Notes under the pieces: generated by a model
What the model saw: the letters and a program-made list of their open reading frames with translations, nothing else
Told to the model about the DNA's origin: nothing
Databases searched by the model: none
Shown here: positions 52,756 to 61,164 of the stretch, piece after piece
Layout of the letters: each line of letters opens with the position of its first letter
Position numbering within the stretch: the first letter of the stretch is position 1
DNA from: Lacipirellula parvula
GTDB taxonomy: Bacteria > Planctomycetota > Planctomycetia > Pirellulales > Lacipirellulaceae
Length of the DNA: 64,000 nucleotides
Direction: 5' to 3'
NCBI RefSeq assembly: GCF_009177095.1
Contig: NZ_AP021861.1
Coordinates: forward strand, 6,182,501 to 6,246,500
Translations under genes and position numbers: made by a program

Positions 52756-55203
52756 TCAGTACGCCGTGCGGGCCGCGCCGTCGTCGCCGATCCACCACGG
52801 CAACCACGCCAATGACACCGGCTGTACTTCGATGTCCCCCTTCCGTGGGGGGACTTCGATCTTGGTCAGTTTCAGTTCGTGCAGTGGCTCGACATCGGCG
52901 TCGACTTCCTCGCCTGGCGGGGCCATGAGCCGCTTGAGCCGTTCGAGGTCGCGCAATTTCTCACGCAGCTGAGACTTTGCTTCAGCACTTTTGTCCCAAC
53001 CCTTTTTCATCTGATTCGACATCGACGCCGTCATCAGCTGCTTTCGGCTGCGTCCGCCGAACACGCGCACCAAAATAATCTCTGCCGCGCGGGCGAGTGC
53101 TTGCCAAGCTCCGCTGAAAAACCACCACCTTGATTCACTCACCGCCGACTCCGCCTCATCGACCTCTTTCTCGACCCGCTTAATCACCTCCGGCAGCAGC
53201 CGCTGGCGAAATGCTTCGTCGGACTCATTGGGCAGCGACCGTTCATCAAACTCCGCGCACTCCCACAGCGTGAGCCGTTCCGACTGGTACACGTGGTTCT
53301 TCAGGTCGTCATCCCAGCGACGATAGTTCCGTTCTACCGCCATCTCGCTCGGTAGGTCGCCGTAGGCGGCGCTTGGCTCCGGTTCGTCGAGCAGCGTCGG
53401 CCGCTCGGCCATGATCTGCGACGTTTCCCACAACGGCTGCGGCAGTTCCCCATGCACCGGCTGCAGCGCCGCAAAGTCTCGCCACACGTCGACGCCGTCG
53501 CTTGCCCGGATGAAATGGAGACGCCCCACGGCGAACAAGCCGGGGCGGTAGGTGAGCCGTTCGCCAGCCGCTGGTTTTACGCTGTCGTCGAGCGGCCAGT
53601 AGCGTTGCGTGATGTCGGCGGAGAGGACTGGGCGGCTGCTGGCGGCGGAGTTGAGCGTCCGGCGTTGGGGCACGGGTGCTGAGGCGGGGGATTCTGGAGA
53701 GGCATCAGAGGGAGGCGACGTCGCGGGCGCTGCAGACGGGGCCGCTGAAGCAGACCCCGCCGGGCGTTTGCGATCGGCCATCAGCGTGCTGATTTGCGAA
53801 CGCGTGAGCGGGCCCGCGAGGTAGGAGAGCGCCCACCGCGTTTGGAACACCTGCGGCCCGCTGGCGTGGACGTTGTTCATCACGAACACGCGATTGTCGA
53901 GCGCGGCGAGCGTCGCTTCCATTTCTTTGCGATTGAAGCTGGCCCCCGCTTCGGCCGAGGCGCCTTCGAGCCCCTCGATCACGCGAGCCTTGTCACGCTC
54001 CGTCTGCAGCCGGCCGAGGAACCAGGTGCCGGCGTTGGACAGGCCCTTGTAGTCGAGATCGACCGGATTTTGCGTCGCGAGCACGCAGCCCAAGCCGTAC
54101 GCGCGGGCCTGCTTCAGAAGCGTGAGCATCGGCCGCTTTGCTGGCGGGTTGGCCGTCGGCGGGAAGAAGCCAAAGACTTCGTCCATGTACAGGATCGCCC
54201 GCAGGCTGCCCGTTCCCGGCTGCGACCGCATCCAGGCGATCACTTCGTTGAGCAGGATTGTGACGAAGAACATCCGCTCGGCGTCGGTGAGATGGGCGAT
54301 CGAAATGATCGACAGCCGCGGCTTGTTCTCTGCCGTGTAGAGCAATCGCTGCACGTCGAGCGATTCGCCTTCGAGCCAGCTGGCGAACGACGGCGACGCG
54401 AGCAGATTGTTCAGCCGCATGCCGAACTCAAGCCGATCCTTCGCAGGGAAGAACGTATCGAGATCGACGACGCCGACCCGTTTGAACGGTGGCTGCTGGA
54501 TCTCGTGAATCAAACCAGCAAGGTCGAGCGAACGGCCGTCGCGCCACGCTTGCCCTAGCACGTTCGACAGCAAAATGTGCTCGCGACTCGTCACCGCATC
54601 GGCGGTAATGCCCAGCAGCGCGAGCAACCCCGACGCGGCGCCTTGAATCCGATCGTTCAGCGCATCCGCGTCGTCGAGCACCGCTTGCGGCGGGGCGTCG
54701 AACGACTTCAGCACCGTCAGCGGCAGTCCCGCACTTGAACCGGGGGTGTAGATCGCCCGATCGACGCGATCGACGTACCGCTGGATGCGATTCCCATCTT
54801 CGTCCCACTTGGCGAGCCCCGACTTCCACAGCTCGGCCGTTTGCTGGGCTAGCTCCTCGGCCGAGACTCCCTTTCGGCTCGCGACCGATGGATCGACCCA
54901 TGGCTGAAAGTCGCCGGGCCGCAGCTCCGGGAACGCAAGCAATAGATTCCCGAGGTCCCCCTTGGGGTCGATGCAAATCGCCGGGATGCCGTTGAGGGCC
55001 GCCTCTTCGAGCAAAGAGATGCAGAGGCCCGTCTTGCCGCTGCCGGTCATGCCGACGCAAACGGCATGAGTGGTGAGATTCTGGCTGTCGTACAGCAGCG
55101 GCGTTTCCCCCGCCTGGCTGAGGCCGACGTTGTAGTCCCGGCCCAGGTAGAAGGTCCCGGGCTTTTCGAATTCGGGGCGGCTCGGCTGTTCTGAATCCTG
55201 CAT
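52756..55203 (-). CDS. HerA/FtsK-like DNA-translocating or conjugation-type ATPase (DUF87)
   Basis: From the ATG at 55203 the protein has 815 residues; the upstream open frame to 55410 is repeat-derived. The Walker A motif GMTGSGKT is at 51-58, followed by AICIDPKGDLGNLLLAFP (arginine/aspartate-rich strand). The Walker B area LRAILYMDEVFGFFPPTANP and sensor CVLATQNPVDLDYKGLSNAG are those of HerA/VirB4-like ATPases. The C-terminal 350 residues contain a long charged helix and a Ser/Pro-rich linker. The exact job (DNA repair, transfer) is not determined. It is divergent from the sensor kinase gene at 55447. Confidence 0.88.
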   Translation of the reverse strand: MQDSEQPSRPEFEKPGTFYLGRDYNVGLSQAGETPLLYDSQNLTTHAVCVGMTGSGKTGLCISLLEEAALNGIPAICIDPKGDLGNLLLAFPELRPGDFQPWVDPSVASRKGVSAEELAQQTAELWKSGLAKWDEDGNRIQRYVDRVDRAIYTPGSSAGLPLTVLKSFDAPPQAVLDDADALNDRIQGAASGLLALLGITADAVTSREHILLSNVLGQAWRDGRSLDLAGLIHEIQQPPFKRVGVVDLDTFFPAKDRLEFGMRLNNLLASPSFASWLEGESLDVQRLLYTAENKPRLSIISIAHLTDAERMFFVTILLNEVIAWMRSQPGTGSLRAILYMDEVFGFFPPTANPPAKRPMLTLLKQARAYGLGCVLATQNPVDLDYKGLSNAGTWFLGRLQTERDKARVIEGLEGASAEAGASFNRKEMEATLAALDNRVFVMNNVHASGPQVFQTRWALSYLAGPLTRSQISTLMADRKRPAGSASAAPSAAPATSPPSDASPESPASAPVPQRRTLNSAASSRPVLSADITQRYWPLDDSVKPAAGERLTYRPGLFAVGRLHFIRASDGVDVWRDFAALQPVHGELPQPLWETSQIMAERPTLLDEPEPSAAYGDLPSEMAVERNYRRWDDDLKNHVYQSERLTLWECAEFDERSLPNESDEAFRQRLLPEVIKRVEKEVDEAESAVSESRWWFFSGAWQALARAAEIILVRVFGGRSRKQLMTASMSNQMKKGWDKSAEAKSQLREKLRDLERLKRLMAPPGEEVDADVEPLHELKLTKIEVPPRKGDIEVQPVSLAWLPWWIGDDGAARTAY

Positions 55204-55308
55204 CACGAGCGCCTCGGGAAATCGACGGGCCAACCACCGGGCCAATCGGGTGACTATACTCGATTTTACTGCAGATTTCCTCCCCAAGAGGCTGCGTCGC
55301 CCCCCTCC

Positions 55309-55394
55309 TAGCCCCGGGCTCCTCCCGGGGGTGAGCCTCCACACTACATAACGTACCCTGACGCCGCGCAACCCCCTGGCGGAGCCAGGGGCTA
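55309..55394. repeat. TAG-bounded 86-bp palindromic element, diverged copy
   Basis: The left arm TAGCCCCGGGCTCCTCCCGG is intact except for one base. The right arm reads CCCCCTGGCGGAGCCAGGGG followed by CTA, so it has drifted but kept its own symmetry. Length is 86, the same as at 41525-41610. Confidence 0.75.
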
Positions 55395-55446
55395 ACATGC
55401 CATACCGCATTCCGACACCGATTCACCAAAGCCTTCTTCTTCGCCG

Positions 55447-57654
55447 ATGAGCCTCCTCGACCGCTTCCGCCGCAGCACACACCACCATGGCAGCAGCCGT
55501 GCCCCCGCAGCCCACATGACGTGGGCCGCCCGCAGCGTTTCGCACACGCTCACCAGCACGCGGCTCTTCCTCAAGAAGCAGCTCTGGCTCTGGCCGATCA
55601 TCGCCATCGTGCTGCTGTCAACGCTCGGCTTTGCCGTTCATCATGCCATCGAATCGACGATGAAGGCCAATCTGCATTCGAGTTTGCAGACGCTGCTGAA
55701 AGTCGAACGCTCGATGATCGAGCGCTGGATGGCGACGCAGGAGCGCAATGCCGAAGCGATGGCGAACAACGCACAGACTCGCCGCATCGTTGACGAATTG
55801 CTCACGGCCCTCAAACCTAACGGCGAAGCGACCGACGAAGCCACGATCGCCAAACTGCGCGAACAACTCGCCGACAGCCTCGGCCCGGCGATGAACTCGC
55901 ACCACTACATTGGTTACGTCCTCGTCGATCGCGACCGAAAAACGCAGGCTGCGTCGGAACCCGAAATCATCGGCATCGACGCCCCGGCCGGCATGCAGCT
56001 GTTCGTCGACAAAGCGCTCGACGGCGTCGGCAGCGTCTCCGCCCCTTACCCCAGCGTTTCCGCTCTCCGCGAAGGCGACGGCACCCGCCGAACCGGCGTC
56101 CCCACGATGATCGTCAGCGCCCCGATTCGCGACGAAAACTTCCAAGTCATCGCAGCCCTCGGCCTGCGCATTCAACCCGAGCGCGACTTCACGCAGTTGT
56201 TGCAGCTAGGGCGCATCAACGAATCAGGCGAAACGTACGCCTTCAACAAAGACGGGTTGATGCTCTCCAACAGCCGGTTCGACGACGAGCTGATCTTGCT
56301 CGGCGTTCTACCCGATCAGCCCGACGCCCACTCGATTCTCACCGTGCTGGTGCGCGACCCCGGCGGCGACCTTACCTCCGGCTTCCGGCCGAAGATTCGC
56401 CGCTCGGAAATGCCGCCGACCGCTGTCGTCGCCGCAGCCGCCGCCGGCAAGAGCGGCATCGACCTCGAGGGCCACAACGACTATCGCGGCGTCCCGTCGG
56501 TCGCCGCCTGGACCTGGCTCGACAAGTACAACTTCGGACTCGCCACCGAGGTCGACATGAGCGAAGCCTATGGCCCGCTCTACATTCTCAAGCGAACGTT
56601 CTGGGGCCTGCTCGGCCTCTTGATGCTCAGTTCCATCGCGATCTTCCTGTTCACGCTCCGCGTCGCCCGCCTACAACGCGAAGCCCGTGAAGCGGCCGTC
56701 GAGGCGAAGCAACTCGGCCAATATAAGCTGGAACAAAAGCTCGGCGCCGGCGCCATGGGCGTCGTCTACAAGGGGCACCACGCGATGCTCCGCCGACCGA
56801 CGGCGATCAAGCTCCTCGACGCCGCGATCGTCACCGATCAATCGATCGCCCGCTTCGAGCGTGAGGTGCAGATCACCAGCCAGCTAACGCACCCCAACAC
56901 GGTGCAAATCTTCGACTTCGGCCGCACGCCCGAAGGAGTGTTTTACTACGCGATGGAGTACCTCGAAGGAATCGACCTGCAAACTCTGGTCGAGCGCTAC
57001 GGCCCGCAGCCCGCTGGCCGCGTGATTCATCTCATGCGGCAGATGTGCGGCTCGCTGTACGAGGCCCACTCGAAGGGGCTCGTTCATCGCGACGTGAAGC
57101 CGGCCAACCTATTCCTCACCCGCCGCGGCGGCGAATCGGATGTGGTGAAGGTACTCGACTTCGGCCTCGTGAAGGCTCGCGAAGAGCAACGCGACGGCGA
57201 CGACCGTGCGATGGCTGGAACGCCCCTCTACATGTCGCCCGAGGCGATTCAGATGCCCGGCTCCGTCGATGGCTGCAGCGACATCTACGCCGTCGGCGCC
57301 GTTGGTTACTTCCTGCTGACGGGTCGCACGGTGTTCGAAGCGACGTCGGTCGTCGAGCTGTGCGACAAGCATATGAACGAACAACCGGTGGCGCCATCGG
57401 TCCGACTGGGGCAGCCGGTGCCGGTGGAGTTGGAAGAGGCGATTCTCGCATGCCTGGAGAAGTCGCGCTCGAAGCGGCCGCAAACGGCCCGCGATCTCGC
57501 GCAACGCTTGGCCCGTTCAGCTGCCGCGGCGGAGTGGTCGATCGAGCAGGCGGAAGTTTGGTGGAGCCGCCACGATCGCGGGCAAGCGGGGCCTAGCATC
57601 AACAGCGGAGCGCCGACGCTGAGCAAGGACCTCGAAGCGACGATTGCGCGGTAA
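55447..57654 (+). CDS. Ser/Thr protein kinase with extracytoplasmic sensor domain (two transmembrane helices)
   Basis: This 735-residue protein has a short N-terminal tail, a membrane helix (about 46-66, LWLWPIIAIVLLSTLGF), an extracytoplasmic sensor region (about 67-380), a second helix (about 382-404, WGLLGLLMLSSIAIFLF) and a cytoplasmic kinase (from about 427). The sensor region, with LHSSLQTLLKVERSMIERW at its start and GLRIQPERDFTQLLQLGR inside, looks like the double-Cache ligand-binding fold of chemoreceptors and histidine kinases. The kinase has GAGAMGVVYKG, HRDVKPANLF, VLDFGLVK and APSVRLG-type features with DFG intact. It is a one-component input-output kinase. No phosphatase is adjacent. 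Confidence 0.9.
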   Translation: MSLLDRFRRSTHHHGSSRAPAAHMTWAARSVSHTLTSTRLFLKKQLWLWPIIAIVLLSTLGFAVHHAIESTMKANLHSSLQTLLKVERSMIERWMATQERNAEAMANNAQTRRIVDELLTALKPNGEATDEATIAKLREQLADSLGPAMNSHHYIGYVLVDRDRKTQAASEPEIIGIDAPAGMQLFVDKALDGVGSVSAPYPSVSALREGDGTRRTGVPTMIVSAPIRDENFQVIAALGLRIQPERDFTQLLQLGRINESGETYAFNKDGLMLSNSRFDDELILLGVLPDQPDAHSILTVLVRDPGGDLTSGFRPKIRRSEMPPTAVVAAAAAGKSGIDLEGHNDYRGVPSVAAWTWLDKYNFGLATEVDMSEAYGPLYILKRTFWGLLGLLMLSSIAIFLFTLRVARLQREAREAAVEAKQLGQYKLEQKLGAGAMGVVYKGHHAMLRRPTAIKLLDAAIVTDQSIARFEREVQITSQLTHPNTVQIFDFGRTPEGVFYYAMEYLEGIDLQTLVERYGPQPAGRVIHLMRQMCGSLYEAHSKGLVHRDVKPANLFLTRRGGESDVVKVLDFGLVKAREEQRDGDDRAMAGTPLYMSPEAIQMPGSVDGCSDIYAVGAVGYFLLTGRTVFEATSVVELCDKHMNEQPVAPSVRLGQPVPVELEEAILACLEKSRSKRPQTARDLAQRLARSAAAAEWSIEQAEVWWSRHDRGQAGPSINSGAPTLSKDLEATIAR

Positions 57655-57655
57655 C

Positions 57656-57813
57656 CTCGTTCCCACGCTCCGCGTGGGAACGCCAAGACCGACGCTCCGC
57701 GTCGCGCGATGCCACACGAAGCGGCAGCCATCTCCAACAGCGCAAGACACTGCAACGAACTGCATGATGCAGAGCGTCGAGAAAGACGCTACCACGCGGA
57801 GCGTGGGAACGAG
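57656..57813. repeat. CGTTCCCACGCTCCGCGTGGGAACG inverted repeat
   Basis: A compact hairpin (GTTCCCACGCTCCGCGTGGG) at 57658-57682 is mirrored by the arm ACCACGCGGAGCGTGGGAAC at 57791-57810. The gap between the two converging genes is mostly this element, followed by the ACGGGTCGTTGACCCGCGGC word. Confidence 0.8.
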
Positions 57814-57834
57814 AGACGGGTCGTTGACCCGCGG

Positions 57835-59349
57835 CTACTCGGTTAGCTTCTTCTTTACCGTTCGCCAATCGAGGCCGGTTCGCTTTGCCGTTTGCTCGTA
57901 GCTCCCGCAGTGGGCATGCACGATGCGGCAATAGCGACGCAGCAATTCCTCCGCCGTCAGTTCGCCGCCGCGGATCGCCCGCGCCGTCGACTCCCACTCA
58001 TCGCCCGCCGACTTCGCGGCGACCGCCGGCGCGTACGCGCCGTGAATCATCACGTTGCGAAAGCATTGCTCCAGTTCCCGCACGTTCCCCGGCCACGGGT
58101 AGCGCGGCCCGAGATGCTTATTGATCCAAGCCGCCACCTCGCCAGCGAGCGACTCCGCCTCTTCCGGCGCCACCCGCTGAGCGCTCATCAGCAGCAAATG
58201 CTCCAAATCTTCCGGCGACTCGTCGAGTTGCTCGCGTAGCGTTGGCGTCGTGATCCGATCGGCGCAAAGGCGATAGTAAAAATCCTCACGGAAGCGGCCG
58301 GCATCGATCTCCGCCACCAGATCGCGGTTCGTCGCCGCAATCACCTTCCCCGGGAACCGCCGCTCGACGGTATCGCCCAAGCGCTGGAACATGCGACTCT
58401 GCAACACGCGTAGCAGCTTCACCTGGATCGAAGCATCGAGCTCGCCAATCTCGTCGAGGAACACGGCCCCATGTGCGGGGCACGTTTCCAACCAGCCGAC
58501 GCGATCGGCAGCAGCGCCGGTGAAGGCCCCGCGACGATGGCCGAACAGTTCCGATTCGATGAGCGTCGGCGACAATGCCGACAAGTTCACCGGATGGAAC
58601 CCCGTGCAAAAGTCCTCGACGAACCGGCCCCGCTCCTCGTCGAACGGAATGTAGCGTGACAATCCGATCGCGCGGGCGACGAGTTCCTTTCCCGTCCCCG
58701 ACGGGCCCGTGATCAGCGTCGTCACGTCGCCGAGGCAACGGTAGATCGAGCGTTGGTAGCGCCGTAGGTCGTGGGTAAAAATCGACTCCCACACCATACT
58801 CCGCAACCGCGCCGCCGCGGGGGAGCGACCGACAATGAAAAAGTAAACGTGGAAGAACGCGCGACGGAACTGAAAGTAACAGGCGAGCATGTGGGCCGGA
58901 TCGTACCCGATGCCGAGTTCTCTCCCGGCCGGCGTGAAGTACCGTGCCACGTCGTCGCGAAACTTCCGCCAAAAGCGCACCTGCGTCGCGGGCTCGCCGG
59001 CGTGCGCCGCTTCGATCATCTGCTGGAATTCGATGCGGTACTCATCGAACAGGTGATAGAGCACCGCGTCGGCGTAAAGCTCCAGTTCGATCGGCTCCGC
59101 CTTCGCGCCTGCTTCGAGCTTGGCGCTCGCGTCGCGCACGAGCGTCGCCACATGCGCTGAAATCCGCGCATGATTTTGATCAGGCGTCGTCGCCGCCAGT
59201 TGCAGGCTCCAAACCGCTTGCGCGCCGCTGAACTCCTCGCCCAGAATTTCGCGTTCCCATTCGATCCGCTGCGGATGGAACGGATTGGTGTACCCAAGCT
59301 TCGCAATCGCGGCGGCGAGACGGCGTTGAGCGGGCGTGAAGAGCGACAT
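57835..59349 (-). CDS. Sigma-54-dependent transcriptional activator (enhancer-binding protein)
   Basis: From the ATG at 59349 the protein has 504 residues; a TTG at 59361 is possible. Residues 1-205 form an N-terminal domain of unknown type, without a receiver signature. The AAA core has Walker A TGPSGTGKE, the sigma-54 contact loop GHRRGAFTGAAADRVG with intact GAFTGA, Walker B GAVFLDEIGELD and the R-finger region. The last 30 residues form a Fis-type helix-turn-helix (HCGSYEQTAKRTGLDWRTVK). A typical -24/-12 promoter points away from it at 59488. Its TAG stop comes from a repeat (57815-57837). Confidence 0.94.
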   Translation of the reverse strand: MSLFTPAQRRLAAAIAKLGYTNPFHPQRIEWEREILGEEFSGAQAVWSLQLAATTPDQNHARISAHVATLVRDASAKLEAGAKAEPIELELYADAVLYHLFDEYRIEFQQMIEAAHAGEPATQVRFWRKFRDDVARYFTPAGRELGIGYDPAHMLACYFQFRRAFFHVYFFIVGRSPAAARLRSMVWESIFTHDLRRYQRSIYRCLGDVTTLITGPSGTGKELVARAIGLSRYIPFDEERGRFVEDFCTGFHPVNLSALSPTLIESELFGHRRGAFTGAAADRVGWLETCPAHGAVFLDEIGELDASIQVKLLRVLQSRMFQRLGDTVERRFPGKVIAATNRDLVAEIDAGRFREDFYYRLCADRITTPTLREQLDESPEDLEHLLLMSAQRVAPEEAESLAGEVAAWINKHLGPRYPWPGNVRELEQCFRNVMIHGAYAPAVAAKSAGDEWESTARAIRGGELTAEELLRRYCRIVHAHCGSYEQTAKRTGLDWRTVKKKLTE

Positions 59350-59487
59350 GGGCGACGGCAACGGACGGCATTGAATGTCGGGCGACCTGCATCAATTGTA
59401 GCTCAGCATCTCTATCAATTCGCCGCCCTACATCACGCACTAAACGCAAACCAATACACCACAAATACTTGTAGCTTGCACCAAGTT

Positions 59488-59504
59488 TTGGCCCAAGCAT
59501 TGCT
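59488..59504 (+). promoter_or_regulatory. Sigma-54 promoter (-24/-12)
   Basis: TTGGCCCAAGCATTGCT fits the consensus TTGGCAC-N5-TTGCT with one mismatch in the conserved positions. The GG (59490-59491) and GC (59502-59503) are 12 bases apart, the required spacing. It points to the small exported protein gene at 59595, and the predicted start site is near 59515. Confidence 0.72.
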
Positions 59505-59594
59505 TTAGCCGCAACAGCAGCGGAAGTCGATGTGACCTGCCGCCCGCCGCGGATTGAGCCGCGGCCCACTCTCTCCCGCCCTGGAACCTCTCCC

Positions 59595-59876
59595 ATGCTC
59601 ACCCGAGAAGTGAAATCGGTTGCCGTCGCCGCCCTCCTCGCGGTCGCCGCCATCGCAATGACGGCCCTCGCCGCCCCTGTCTTCGCCGACCAACTCGCTG
59701 CCGGCGACGACGCCCATCAAACGCAAACTCTCGCGGCAGACGCCGCCTCCCCTAGCAAGGTGTGCGGTAGCGCCTTCGCCCCTGCCACCGGCGGCCTGCT
59801 GCTGGCGATCGGCGCCTTGGGAGTCTGGACGAGCCGGCCGCGGCGGCCGCGCGTCGACTTCGCCCCCGCCGCGTAA
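59595..59876 (+). CDS. Small exported protein with GG-hydrophobic-Arg tail (candidate rhombosortase substrate)
   Basis: From the ATG at 59595 the product has 93 residues; the frame opens at 59532 without a better start. A signal peptide covers about 1-31 (VAVAALLAVAAIAMTALA, ending FADQ). The mature part is about 33 residues, Asp/Ala/Gln-rich, with a single Cys (KVCGSAFAP). The end is T-G66-G67, then a short hydrophobic run (LLLAIGALGVW, 68-78), then RPRRPR. That tripartite tail resembles GlyGly-CTERM sorting signals. The gene lies behind the sigma-54 promoter and 204 bases before the rhombosortase-like gene. A hairpin terminator separates them. Confidence 0.7.
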   Translation: MLTREVKSVAVAALLAVAAIAMTALAAPVFADQLAAGDDAHQTQTLAADAASPSKVCGSAFAPATGGLLLAIGALGVWTSRPRRPRVDFAPAA

Positions 59877-59891
59877 CGAAGTGGAGTGGTG

Positions 59892-59965
59892 AGGATGGCG
59901 GTGACCGGCGCTGCGGCTGGCTGGTTGCTCTCCGGCCCAGCACACGGCGCCGCCATCCTGTTTTT
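59892..59965 (+). terminator. Intrinsic terminator after the small exported protein gene
   Basis: The arm AGGATGGCGG at 59892-59901 pairs with CCGCCATCCT at 59950-59959, and G plus five T follow. The 48-base loop contains further GC-rich stems. It suggests separate transcription of the small gene and the protease gene, or partial read-through. Confidence 0.65.
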
Positions 59966-60080
59966 GAACAGCGGTCAGCAATCAGCGTTCAGCAGTCAGC
60001 CATTCAATTACTTACTCACTCTCACTTAAACACCTACTCACCCGCACAAGCCACCCACCACACTCGCAAACGCCCGCACC

Positions 60081-60767
60081 ATGAACACCGCCACTTCCCG
60101 CAACGCAACTAACACTTCCCCCGCCATCTTGCCCCTCGCCGCAGTGCAACGTCCCGAACCCGCCAAGTTCCGCGGCGGCGGCTTGCTGCTACTCGCCATC
60201 GTCGGCATGGGGGTCGTCGCGTGGGCCACGCCGCTCGCTGGCGAAGGGTGGGAGTTCAACCGCCAAGCGATCGCCAACGGCGAGTGGAGCCGCCTGCTCA
60301 CCGGCCACTTGGTCCACTGGAACTTCGACCACCTGCTATGGGACGCGGCCACGTTCCTGGTGCTCGGCGTCGCGTGTCTCTGGCGGAGCGTCGGCCGCAC
60401 GGCGGCGACGCTGCTCGCCGCCGCCGTGGCGATCTCGGGGGCCATCTTCTTTCTGCAGCCGGAGATTGAAACCTACCGCGGCCTCAGCGGGCTCGATTCG
60501 GCGCTCTTCACGCTGCTCGTCGCCAGCCTCTGGCGGGAGTCGCACCGCAACGGCCGCCGCTGGCTGAGCGTTGCCGCCCCCCTCGCCCTGGCGACCTTCC
60601 TAGCGAAGGCGGCGTACGAAACGGCCGCAGGGGCCACGCTGTTCGTCGATAGCGGCGAGGCGGGCTTCATTCCGCTGGCGTCGGCCCACCTCATCGGCGG
60701 AGCGGTCGGGGCCGCGATCGCCCTGCTCCCTGCGAACCACTCAGCCAGTGCCGCTCACCACGCCTGA
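60081..60767 (+). CDS. Rhombosortase-like rhomboid protease
   Basis: This 228-residue protein has six predicted membrane helices. The block GEWSRLLTGHLVHWNFDHLLWD (residues 67-88) carries His76, His79 and His84 of rhomboid type. The catalytic serine is S136 in TYRGLSGLDSALF and the catalytic His is H203 in LASAHLIGGAVGA. This short form with the G-E/Q-W-x-R-L-L-T-G-H opening resembles rhombosortases, which cut GlyGly-CTERM proteins at the membrane, more than GlpG. Its neighbour at 59595 has a matching tail. No second substrate was found in the window. Confidence 0.78.
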   Translation: MNTATSRNATNTSPAILPLAAVQRPEPAKFRGGGLLLLAIVGMGVVAWATPLAGEGWEFNRQAIANGEWSRLLTGHLVHWNFDHLLWDAATFLVLGVACLWRSVGRTAATLLAAAVAISGAIFFLQPEIETYRGLSGLDSALFTLLVASLWRESHRNGRRWLSVAAPLALATFLAKAAYETAAGATLFVDSGEAGFIPLASAHLIGGAVGAAIALLPANHSASAAHHA

Positions 60768-60774
60768 GCGGCAC

Positions 60775-60816
60775 AAAAAAAGGCCGCTGAGCGACGCAAA
60801 CGTCGCCCAGCGGCCT
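60775..60816 (-). terminator. Intrinsic terminator of the tRNA-His gene
   Basis: Read on the minus strand, AGGCCGCTGGGCGACG pairs with CGTCGCTCAGCGGCCT (one G-U pair) around TTTG, and seven T follow. It lies just downstream of the tRNA. Confidence 0.85.
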
Positions 60817-60822
60817 GGGAGG

Positions 60823-60896
60823 GGTGGCTAACGGGGATCGAACCCGTGACCTCCAGAATCACAATCTGGCGCTCTGCCAATTGAGCTATAGCCACC
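60823..60896 (-). tRNA. tRNA-His (anticodon GUG)
   Basis: Read on the minus strand, the acceptor stem pairs GTGGCTA with TAGCCAC. The D-arm contains TAGCTCAATTGGCAGAGC, the anticodon loop is TTGTGAT with GTG, and the T-arm is ACGGGTTCGATCCCCGT. The encoded extra 5' G (position -1) faces discriminator C73, as expected for tRNA-His. The CCA end is not encoded. Confidence 0.97.
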
Positions 60897-61006
60897 GCAA
60901 TCGGAACGCTCGATGGTAATCGCTCGCCCCGGGGGCGGTCAACGTACGGATCAGCCGCTAGCCTGCGACCAAACCGGCATTTTCCCGCGAAACTCCGCCG
61001 CTCGCC

Positions 61007-61138
61007 TCAGCGAGGCCGGAAATACTTCAAAATTCCGATCCCAATGCCAACTCCCAACCCCACGCCGATTCCGCCCAAAAACAGGGCCAGGCCAAGCGGA
61101 TATTCGGCGGTCGTCACGTGGGCGAGTAGCGGCATCAT
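61007..61138 (-). CDS. Small glycine-rich single-pass membrane protein
   Basis: This 43-residue protein has one hydrophobic Gly/Leu/Ile-rich helix (ALFLGGIGVGLGVGIGIGIL) and a basic end (KYFRPR). It starts at one of two adjacent ATGs, MM. No ribosome-binding site is seen. It lies 26 bases after the DUF1570 gene on the same strand, so it could be co-expressed. It is too short for a confident family. Confidence 0.5.
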   Translation of the reverse strand: MMPLLAHVTTAEYPLGLALFLGGIGVGLGVGIGIGILKYFRPR

Positions 61139-61164
61139 AGGAGGAGTCCAACAGGAGGGAAGGT

